Assembly: GCF_015356755.1 (NCBI RefSeq)
Contig: NZ_JADFCO010000066.1
Coordinates: 310,001 to 374,000, forward strand
Direction: 5' to 3'
Length of the DNA stretch: 64,000 bases
From: Nonlabens antarcticus
GTDB lineage: Bacteria; Bacteroidota; Bacteroidia; Flavobacteriales; Flavobacteriaceae
This document shows positions 17,872 through 24,720 of the stretch, piece after piece. Within the stretch, counting starts at the first letter, position 1, and every line of letters starts with the position of its first letter. The position numbers and the translations under genes were made by a program. Under the pieces are notes generated by a model. That model had not been told where the DNA came from, made no database searches, and saw only the letters and a program-made list of their open reading frames with translations.

Positions 17872-18201
17872 AATTTCATTCCGGGTTCTATGACAAACAA
17901 TTTAAAAGGAGTTCTAGTAAATACAAAATAATAGCAATCATGGTTCTTAAGGTTTTAGCGGTGAGTCTTTGAGTTTATAGTATTTAATGTTTTGTCAAGC
18001 CAATTATAGATTCATTGGTTTCTTAGTTTGATCTAGAAGGTTCTGAGGAGGCAAGAGTTACCTCATTACCCACTTCGTCTACATTCCTTGAAAACAGTAC
18101 ATAATTCCATGGGAGAGAAACGATTCTTAATTCAAACAGGTTTATCATAAGTGCGGTAGTGGTTATTTTCCAAAATCGTTATCTAGCTTCGGATCTCTTG
18201 A
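17872..18201. other. Convergent intergenic region, nothing recognised
   Basis: 330 bases between the convergent TrkA-C gene and the second ABC ATPase. No hairpin with T-tract and no credible open frame was found. Confidence 0.5.
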
Positions 18202-18879
18202 CTATTTTTCCTTTTTTGAATCACGGCATCCATCCAGCAAATGGATCGTGCGTGTTCCATAAGAAGCATTTTTATCAGAATGTGTGGCTTGAATGATGGT
18301 CACTCCCTCCTTGTTCAAATCCTGAAAAAGCTGCATAATCTCATCACTTTGTGCGCTGTTTAGATTTCCGGTGGGTTCGTCTGCCAGAATCAATTTGGGC
18401 TTTGCAATCAAAGCTCTAGCAACGCCTACAAGCTGCTGCTGACCGCCTGAAAGTTGGCTGGGAAATAGATCTTTTTTACCGACGATGTTGAAACGGTCCA
18501 GCATGTCTGCTACCAGTGCTTTACGCTCTGAAGATTTGACTCCTTTATAAAGTAACGGTGTTTCTATATTTTCATAAACGGTCAGCTCATCAATCAAGTG
18601 ATAAGCTTGAAAAACGAAGCCTATGGTTTCTTTATAGAGTTTGGATTTTTGTTTTTCTTTTAAATTGTGAACCGGTTCATCCAGAAATAGGTACTCACCT
18701 TCTTGGAATCCGTCGAGCATCCCGATGATATTCAGCAACGTAGATTTTCCAGATCCTGAAGGTCCCATGATGGAGATGAATTCGCCCTGCTCGACGTCGA
18801 GCGATAAGTCATTAAGCAGGAAGACCCGTCTGCCTCCTTGATTGACCCATTTGTAGATGTTTTTAAGTTGTAGTAGCAT
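18202..18879 (-). CDS. ABC transporter ATP-binding protein (LolD/MacB type), second copy
   Basis: 225 residues. Walker A GPSGSGKST is at 39-47, then the Q-loop (GFVFQAYHL), signature LSGGQQQ, Walker B LILADEPTG with the catalytic Glu, and the switch His in ATHSD. Two positions differ from the sister ATPase at 37243: Leu instead of Arg after LSGGQQQ, and Asn instead of Asp in the D-loop (GNLNS). It should energise a FtsX-type permease, most likely the one encoded upstream at 19461-21860. The two genes are separated by the 53-bp repeat array and share the promoter module at 21.9-22.0 kb. Confidence 0.88.
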   Translation of the reverse strand: MLLQLKNIYKWVNQGGRRVFLLNDLSLDVEQGEFISIMGPSGSGKSTLLNIIGMLDGFQEGEYLFLDEPVHNLKEKQKSKLYKETIGFVFQAYHLIDELTVYENIETPLLYKGVKSSERKALVADMLDRFNIVGKKDLFPSQLSGGQQQLVGVARALIAKPKLILADEPTGNLNSAQSDEIMQLFQDLNKEGVTIIQATHSDKNASYGTRTIHLLDGCRDSKKEK

Positions 18880-18895
18880 TGTTTTTGTTTTTCTG

Positions 18896-19419
18896 TTTTC
18901 GGCGCAACGCTTGCGCCTTCCTCTGACGGATGCGATCCGCCCTCACCGTTTTCGGCGCAACGCTTGCGCCTTCCTCTGACGGATGCGATCTGCCCTCACC
19001 GTTTTCGGCGCAACGCTTGCGCCTTCCTCTGACGGATGCGATCTGCCCTCACCTTTCTAGGCGCAACGCTTGCGCCTTCCTCTGACGGATGCGATCTGCC
19101 CTCACCGTTCTCGGCGCAACGCTTGCGCCTTCCTCTGGCGGATGCGATCTGCCCTCACCGTTCTAGGCGCAACGCTTGCGCCTTCCTCTGACGGATGCGA
19201 TCCGCGCTCACCGTTTTCTGCGCAACGCTTGCGCCTTCCTCTGGCGACTGCGATCCGCCCTTACGGTTCTAAGCGCAACGCTTGCGCCTTCCTCTGGCGG
19301 ATGCAATCTGCCCTCACCGTTTTCGGCGCAACGCTTGCGCCTTCCTCTGACGGATGCGATCTGCCCTCACCGTTTTCGGCGCAACGCTTGCGCCTTCTTC
19401 TGGCGGATGCGATCTGCCT
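18896..19419. repeat. Ten-copy 53-bp tandem repeat array with hairpin core
   Basis: The unit begins GGCGCAACGCTTGCGCC (stem GGCGCAA / TTGCGCC, 3-base loop). Units start at 18901, 18954, 19007, 19060, 19113, 19166, 19219, 19272, 19325 and 19378, an exact 53-base period; the last unit is truncated. Units differ by a few substitutions (e.g. GTTTTCGG / GTTCTAGG) and no indels. The array is much richer in G+C than its surroundings. It lies between the stop of permease G and the start of the second ATPase, so it would be transcribed as ten successive hairpins. Confidence 0.95.
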
Positions 19420-19423
19420 TTCA

Positions 19424-19435
19424 CTTTCGCGAAAG
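19424..19435. repeat. CTTTCGCGAAAG, shortened copy of the palindrome
   Basis: A 12-bp perfect palindrome with one outer pair lost relative to the 14-bp core. It sits between the 53-bp array and the stop codon of permease G. Confidence 0.85.
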
Positions 19436-19460
19436 CGATATTGGGTTCTATCCACCACTT

Positions 19461-21860
19461 TTATTCCATTTTCAAACTATCAATGGGGTTTGCAACAGCG
19501 GCTTTTATTGCTTGAAAACTAACGGTAAGCAAAGCGATCAATAGAGCGGCAATACCTGCAAAAGCAAATACCCAAATATTGATTTCGGTACGGTATGCAA
19601 AATCCAGCAGCCACTCGTGCATCAACCAGTAAGCGACCGGTGCTGCGATAACAAAGGCAATAATGATGAGTTTTAGAAAATCTTTAGACAATAGCTGTGT
19701 TATTCCAGCAACTGTGGCGCCCAGCACTTTACGCATTCCTATTTCTTTGGTGCGCTGTTCTGCCGTGAAAGCAGCCAAACCAAACAGACCCAGGCACGCG
19801 ATGAAAATAGCGATGATGGAAAAAACGGTAATAGTTTTGGCAGTCTTTTCTTCAGAAGCGTATAACTGCGCGACATGCCGGTCTAGAAACTGATAATCAA
19901 AGGCGGTGCTGGGCAGGTTATCAGTAAAAGATTTTTCTATTTGCTCCATGAATTGTGGCAGATTCTGGGAATTGTAGCGCACTAACAACGTACGGATTCC
20001 CTCTGGAGCTCTGGTAGATTTGTAATACATATAACCGCCCACATCTTCCTTGAGCGAATTAAAATTAAAATCATCGACCACGCCTGTGATGATGGCTCGG
20101 TTTCCCAGCTCTGTGTTTATAATTTTACCTATGGCATCATCTGGTGTTTTATAGCCCAGATAGTTCAAAATATTTTCATTGATCAGCGTGTAGATCGTAG
20201 AATCGCCTGCGGCGATGGTTTCAGGAAGCTCGCTCCCTGCAAGAATTTTGAGTTTTAATGTCTCTACGACATTACCGTAAGTACGGCAGCTTGCAATAGG
20301 CATTCCGGTAATATCTGTAGCAAGTTTGCGCACTGCCCTGCCGCTTTCAACGCCTCCTGGTATGGACTGCACAGCTGATAAGCTTTCCACGCTTGTTTGA
20401 CCTTGCAAATTTTGAATCAGGTTTTGAACCTGCTGATCACTCTGGGCAGACTTGATCGAGATAGCGACAATGCCATTGGGGTCGTAGCCTAGATTTTTAT
20501 TTTTCATAAAATCCATTTGCTGCAAGATGATCGTGACTGAAATGATCAGCACGATAGAGGCGGCAAACTGAAATACCACAAGTCCTTTACGTATAAATTC
20601 TGATGCAGCCCCAGCCGACTTTGATTTGTTGACCAAAACCAACGGCGAGATTCCCGACATCGAGATTGCCGGATAACTTCCCGCAATAATGGTAACCACT
20701 ATCCAGATAACCATTAAACCGAGTAGTAAAGGCGTGGCCACTAAACTGGAAACAGCAAGTTCATTACCTGTGACGCTTTCAAAATAGGGCAGTGCAATAA
20801 ATGAACCCGCATAGCCCAGGACCATTGAAATGAATACCAGAACTGCCGTTTCTACGTAGAATAACGTTAGCATCTGACTACGGTTTGCGCCCAGCACTTT
20901 GTTCATTCCTATTCCTTTGGCACGTTTGCGGGACTTTGCAGTGGCGAGGTTCATATAATTGATACAGGCAATGAATAGAATGAGTAGAGAAAGAAAAAGT
21001 AGACTTTTTACAGTATTGCCATTTCCCAGTTTAGTACTGTAACCCTCTCTAACATCTGTAGAGTATAAATGAATATCAGTCAACGGCTGAAAAATAAATT
21101 CTGTAAAATACTGGTATTCTTTATCTACATTTTTATCGATTAAGGCCGTTGCGTTTTTTTCTGAATTGGCCACGTCGGCTCCTTCCTGCAACTGTACATA
21201 AGTTTCAAAACTGGCATTGCTCCAGGAAACATCAGTTCCCATCCAGGAATCCATAATATTAGACACCATCGCATAATCCATTACGCTATTTTCAGGCATA
21301 TCTGCATAAATACCGGCTACTTGAAGAGTATCTCTGTTATTGACCGTGATCAGTTCGTCCATGGCGTCCTGCTCGCCGAATAAGCGCTGCTTTGCCGTTT
21401 GAGATAGCACGATGGTGTTCGGTTTTGAAAACGCAGACTCCCCAGTTCCTTGCAGGAATTCAAAATCAAACATATCAAATAGCGCGGCATCTGCTAGATA
21501 ATGGTTGGTTTCGGTAAAATTTTTATCGCCTACTTTGAGAGAAGCGGTGGCGCCAAAATCATTTTTAATAAGCCGTGCCATGCGCTCTACCTGAGGAAGG
21601 TCTTGCTGGATGGCAGGGCCCACGGCGTTGGGCATGGTCGCCCAGACCTCATAATCATATTCTTCGGTCGTTTCCATATTGACCCGGTATATCTGGTCTG
21701 CATGAGTGTACATTTTATCAAAACCCAGTTCCTTATTGATGAAGGCAAAAAGGAGGATGCAAACGCCCACACCTATGGCAAGTCCAGCAATATTGAGCAT
21801 TGTGAACGTTTTATCCTTCCACAGGTTTCTAAATGCCATTTTGATATAATTCCTGATCAT
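19461..21860 (-). CDS. ABC transporter permease G (MacB/FtsX type)
   Basis: 799 residues with the double-FtsX layout: N-terminal helix (~20-42), a large periplasmic MacB-like domain with the conserved TDIHLYS, three helices of FtsX domain 1 (~285-405), a middle helix (~425-450), a second periplasmic domain, and three C-terminal helices (FtsX domain 2, EIGMRKVLGA) ending NPIDSLKME. The first cytoplasmic motif reads RAKGIGMNKVLGAN where the sister proteins have KEIG/REVG-x-RK, so this coupling loop has diverged. It is first gene after the internal promoter module at 21918-22023 and probably pairs with the ATPase at 18202. Confidence 0.92.
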   Translation of the reverse strand: MIRNYIKMAFRNLWKDKTFTMLNIAGLAIGVGVCILLFAFINKELGFDKMYTHADQIYRVNMETTEEYDYEVWATMPNAVGPAIQQDLPQVERMARLIKNDFGATASLKVGDKNFTETNHYLADAALFDMFDFEFLQGTGESAFSKPNTIVLSQTAKQRLFGEQDAMDELITVNNRDTLQVAGIYADMPENSVMDYAMVSNIMDSWMGTDVSWSNASFETYVQLQEGADVANSEKNATALIDKNVDKEYQYFTEFIFQPLTDIHLYSTDVREGYSTKLGNGNTVKSLLFLSLLILFIACINYMNLATAKSRKRAKGIGMNKVLGANRSQMLTLFYVETAVLVFISMVLGYAGSFIALPYFESVTGNELAVSSLVATPLLLGLMVIWIVVTIIAGSYPAISMSGISPLVLVNKSKSAGAASEFIRKGLVVFQFAASIVLIISVTIILQQMDFMKNKNLGYDPNGIVAISIKSAQSDQQVQNLIQNLQGQTSVESLSAVQSIPGGVESGRAVRKLATDITGMPIASCRTYGNVVETLKLKILAGSELPETIAAGDSTIYTLINENILNYLGYKTPDDAIGKIINTELGNRAIITGVVDDFNFNSLKEDVGGYMYYKSTRAPEGIRTLLVRYNSQNLPQFMEQIEKSFTDNLPSTAFDYQFLDRHVAQLYASEEKTAKTITVFSIIAIFIACLGLFGLAAFTAEQRTKEIGMRKVLGATVAGITQLLSKDFLKLIIIAFVIAAPVAYWLMHEWLLDFAYRTEINIWVFAFAGIAALLIALLTVSFQAIKAAVANPIDSLKME

Positions 21861-21917
21861 TGTTTTTAGTATTTGTCCCGATGGCTGTCGGGATTAATTT
21901 CATGTTAAGTTTAATGT

Positions 21918-21932
21918 CACAATAATGCCATA
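21918..21932 (-). promoter_or_regulatory. Conserved promoter-like box upstream of permease G
   Basis: The minus strand reads TATGGCATTATTGTG, 58 bases before the permease G start codon. It matches the box in front of the adaptor gene (39475-39489) at 14 of 15 positions. TGGCA resembles the -24 element of sigma-54 promoters, but the -12 GC is not at the canonical distance, so the sigma factor is uncertain. Confidence 0.6.
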
Positions 21933-21983
21933 AAAATAATTATCTGTAAATCAATTACTTGACAATGATTTGCCGTGGTTTAA

Positions 21984-22002
21984 GTGTACGGTTTTGATAC
22001 AG
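21984..22002 (-). promoter_or_regulatory. Regulator binding site, proximal copy (permease G promoter)
   Basis: The minus strand reads CTGTATCAAAACCGTACAC, an imperfect inverted repeat (TGTA-N9-TACA). It matches 17 of 19 positions of the proximal site at 39540-39558. It is 51 bases from the promoter-like box, against 50 there. Confidence 0.7.
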
Positions 22003-22004
22003 TA

Positions 22005-22023
22005 GCGTACGGTATCGGGACAG
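22005..22023 (-). promoter_or_regulatory. Regulator binding site, distal copy (permease G promoter)
   Basis: The minus strand reads CTGTCCCGATACCGTACGC and matches 14 of 19 positions of the proximal site. The centre-to-centre offset is 21 bases, two helical turns, as expected for cooperative binding of an enhancer-binding regulator. Confidence 0.55.
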
Positions 22024-22083
22024 AATCTGTGCTTTAATGCAATGCTTTTCCTACTATTTACAGATGTGATCTGTATAGTTATC

Positions 22084-22178
22084 GGCGCAATGCTTGCGCC
22101 TAGTGATGAGGTGCAATGCTTGCGCCTAGTGATGAGGCGCAACGCTTGCGCCTAATGATGAGGCGCAACGCTTGCTCT
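22084..22178. repeat. Four-copy 26-bp hairpin repeat
   Basis: Units start at 22084, 22110, 22136 and 22162. Each begins with GGCGCAACGCTTGCGCC or a near variant, followed by TAGTGATGA or TAATGATGA; the fourth unit decays after CGCTTGC. The hairpin core equals that of the 53-bp array at 18.9 kb, but the spacer and period differ. Confidence 0.9.
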
Positions 22179-22186
22179 TGATTTTC

Positions 22187-22202
22187 CGCTTTCGCGAAAG
22201 CG
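22187..22202. repeat. CGCTTTCGCGAAAGCG palindrome
   Basis: A perfect copy six bases after the stop codon of permease F (minus strand). Confidence 0.95.
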
Positions 22203-22207
22203 AACCC

Positions 22208-24652
22208 TTACTCAGTTTTCAGACTATCCACGGGATTTTTCATCGCTGTGGTAATGGTTTTAAAACTCATGATCAACATCGCGATTATAATCATACTAAT
22301 GCCTGCTGCGAGAAAAATCCACAAGCTGACGTCCGTTTTATAAGCAAAGTCTGTCAGCCATAAATCCAGCGCGTAATAAGCGATGGGAGTGGCAATCACA
22401 AAAGCAACCAGCACCAAAACCAGGAATTCCCGACATAACAAATTATTGATTTGCAACACCGTTGCACCCAATACCTTGCGGATTCCTATTTCCTTTGTCC
22501 GGCGCTCTGTGCTATGAATAACAAGGCCCAGCAACCCCAGGCAACTTATCAATATCGCAAGTCCCGTTGCCCAGTTGAGTAAAGTAGAGATACGTTGTTC
22601 TTCCACATAAAAGCGAGCGATGGACTCATCTACAAAAGTTGCTTGAAACGTTTCACCAGGATAAACCTTATTAAATTTTTGTTTTACCAAGGCTAGAGTT
22701 TCTTGCCAGCTGGTTGTATGTCTAGCAAGGGTTATATGTGCATATGTAAATTTTGTTCTACGCTTCCTACTTGTATCACCGGTAAACGCAAGCGGAACAA
22801 TTTCTGACTTAAGGGATCGCTGATTAAAATCCCCCATCACGCCCACGACTAATTTTTCTTTACCACTAAATTCAATGTATTTGTCAATGGCATCCTCAGG
22901 GTTTTTAAATCCGAAAGCATGCATAGCAGTTTCATTGATGACATACTCCTCAATAGTGTCATTTCTAATGGTTCTTCCTGCTAGTAGCGGTATTTTATAT
23001 ATCTCGAGGTAATTTGTATCTCCATTAAGAACTTGTATGTCTTTAATGATCTCCTCTTTTCCGGTTTTGTAAACGGCACTGCGTGTAGCCATATTTTGGG
23101 AGGCTGGTGGCATGCCGCCCAGACTTATTTGAGATATGCTGGGAATACTTTGGATACTGGTTTCCAATACTTGTCTGCTAGCAAATTGGTCATCTGTCCA
23201 TGGTGTCTGAACATAAGCAATTGCATCAGTCTGAAAACCCAAGTCCTTATTCATCATGAAATGAATCTGCTTACCTACCAACAGCGTCGCGATGATAAAT
23301 ACCTGCGCTATTGTAAATTGAAATACGGTAAGAACCTTGCGCGTCTCACTGTTTTTATTAGATAAGAATGTATCACCCTTTAAAACTTTTACAGGCTTCA
23401 ATTGAGATAGCACAAGGCTGGGATAAATTCCAGAAAGAAATGCTACTACCATAAATGTGAGGACGATGAACAAAATTATTTGAGGTTGCAGCATAATGGA
23501 TGCATTTAGACCTCTAGGGATATATTCATCAAAAACGTCTAGCATCCAAATGGATAACCCTATGGAGACCACTGCGGCAACTCCTGTAATTAAAAACGTT
23601 TCCGTTAGAAATTGAAAGAAGAGTTGTTTTCTGGAACTCCCCAAGGTTTTACGCACTCCTATTTCTTTAGCTCTTTGCGTTGCTTGTGCCGTGTTCAGAT
23701 TGATAAAATTGATACTTCCCAGTAGTAATAGAAAAAGGGCGATCACAGCGAGTGCAATGAGAACTTCCTTACTGGATTGAAGTTCTGTATAGTCATAAAC
23801 ACCATAATCGGCATTTAAGTGAATATCTGATAAGGGCTGCATTTTGAAATGACGTGTCTGCCCAAATTGTTCTGAATACTCATCTTTATGCGCTATGGCT
23901 AGTTGATCCAACTGTGACTGGATGGATCCAACACTTGTGTTTTCTTGAAGTTTAATAAACAGCTGACTTGCAGAGCTCGTCATGCCCCAGTCGTCGGTAA
24001 AAATCTGATCGGCATCCTCAGTCTGTCTCGCGGTTTCAAGGGAAACAAATTCGTTAAAAACAATATCTGTCCGCTCATCAAAATCTGCTACGATACCTTT
24101 TACTTGTGCTGTGATAGTTTCATTATAGATAATATTCTTACCAATGATATCTTCAGGAAGTAAGGTTGGAAAATATTCTTTGGCGCGTTTTGCTGTGAGG
24201 ACGACTTCGTTGGGCCGGTTCAATATGTCATTCTTGGATCCAGCGATCCATTTATACTCAAAAAGCTCAAAATAAGCCTGATCTGTAAGAATAATTTTCT
24301 CTGGATCCATAAATATTTGATCAGAGGAGTCTGCTTTTACTTTACCTACCCACCACTTATAAAAGAAGGCAGACTGCTCGATTCCAGTGATACTTGTATT
24401 TGTAGCAAGACGCAAGGTAGCGGTAATGCCACTATTGTAATCTATGCCTTGCGCATCTTCAATATCAGTTACTAACCTGTATATTCTATCGCCGTCTTCA
24501 TGGAATTTATCAAACGTAAAATCATAATACACCATCATCCCAATCACAAATGATGCGCTCAGCCCTATGGAAAGACTAATGATGTTGATCATGGAAAACG
24601 TTTTGCTTTTCCATAAACTTCTCCACGCTATTTTGATATAGTTTCTAAACAT
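22208..24652 (-). CDS. ABC transporter permease F (MacB/FtsX type)
   Basis: 814 residues with the same double-FtsX architecture. The N-terminal helix follows MFRNYIKIAWRSLWKSKTFS. The periplasmic domain has LSDIHLNADYG, FtsX-1 has RAKEIGVRKTLGSSR and FtsX-2 has RTKEIGIRKVLGATV, with C-terminus NPVDSLKTE. It is the last gene of the long adaptor-led series; a 347-bp regulatory spacer follows. Substrate is unknown; homologues move lipids, peptides or antibiotics or act as mechanotransmission pumps from the periplasm. Confidence 0.92.
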   Translation of the reverse strand: MFRNYIKIAWRSLWKSKTFSMINIISLSIGLSASFVIGMMVYYDFTFDKFHEDGDRIYRLVTDIEDAQGIDYNSGITATLRLATNTSITGIEQSAFFYKWWVGKVKADSSDQIFMDPEKIILTDQAYFELFEYKWIAGSKNDILNRPNEVVLTAKRAKEYFPTLLPEDIIGKNIIYNETITAQVKGIVADFDERTDIVFNEFVSLETARQTEDADQIFTDDWGMTSSASQLFIKLQENTSVGSIQSQLDQLAIAHKDEYSEQFGQTRHFKMQPLSDIHLNADYGVYDYTELQSSKEVLIALAVIALFLLLLGSINFINLNTAQATQRAKEIGVRKTLGSSRKQLFFQFLTETFLITGVAAVVSIGLSIWMLDVFDEYIPRGLNASIMLQPQIILFIVLTFMVVAFLSGIYPSLVLSQLKPVKVLKGDTFLSNKNSETRKVLTVFQFTIAQVFIIATLLVGKQIHFMMNKDLGFQTDAIAYVQTPWTDDQFASRQVLETSIQSIPSISQISLGGMPPASQNMATRSAVYKTGKEEIIKDIQVLNGDTNYLEIYKIPLLAGRTIRNDTIEEYVINETAMHAFGFKNPEDAIDKYIEFSGKEKLVVGVMGDFNQRSLKSEIVPLAFTGDTSRKRRTKFTYAHITLARHTTSWQETLALVKQKFNKVYPGETFQATFVDESIARFYVEEQRISTLLNWATGLAILISCLGLLGLVIHSTERRTKEIGIRKVLGATVLQINNLLCREFLVLVLVAFVIATPIAYYALDLWLTDFAYKTDVSLWIFLAAGISMIIIAMLIMSFKTITTAMKNPVDSLKTE

Positions 24653-24676
24653 AATTCTTGTTGTTAGGTTCCTAGT

Positions 24677-24702
24677 AAGTCCGCTTTCGCGAAAGCGGAC
24701 TT
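24677..24702. repeat. Extended 26-bp copy of the palindrome
   Basis: The core GCTTTCGCGAAAGC at 24683-24696 is flanked by perfectly complementary AAGTCC / GGACTT arms, making this the longest copy in the window. It lies between permeases E and F. Confidence 0.95.
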
Positions 24703-24720
24703 TACAGAAGCTCTATTGCT

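Larger units (their letters stand above)
21861..22207. other. Regulatory spacer between permeases F and G
   Basis: 347 bases, far longer than the 50-150 bases between the other permease genes. It holds a promoter-like box (21918-21932), two 19-bp near-palindromic sites (21984-22002 and 22005-22023), a four-copy 26-bp hairpin repeat (22084-22178) and the 16-bp palindrome (22187-22202). No gene was seen. Confidence 0.8.

Noticed and set aside
18896-19419. CRISPR array
   Set aside because: The whole 53-bp unit repeats, including what would be the spacer, and no cas genes are present. It is an ordinary tandem repeat.
19070-19544. Open frames of 120-150 codons across the 53-bp repeats on both strands
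   Set aside because: The GC-rich repeat lacks stop codons in several frames at once; the 53-base period cycles frames, and the translations (NACAFLWRM, RLRLPLTDA) are repeats without a start signal. They are by-products of composition.
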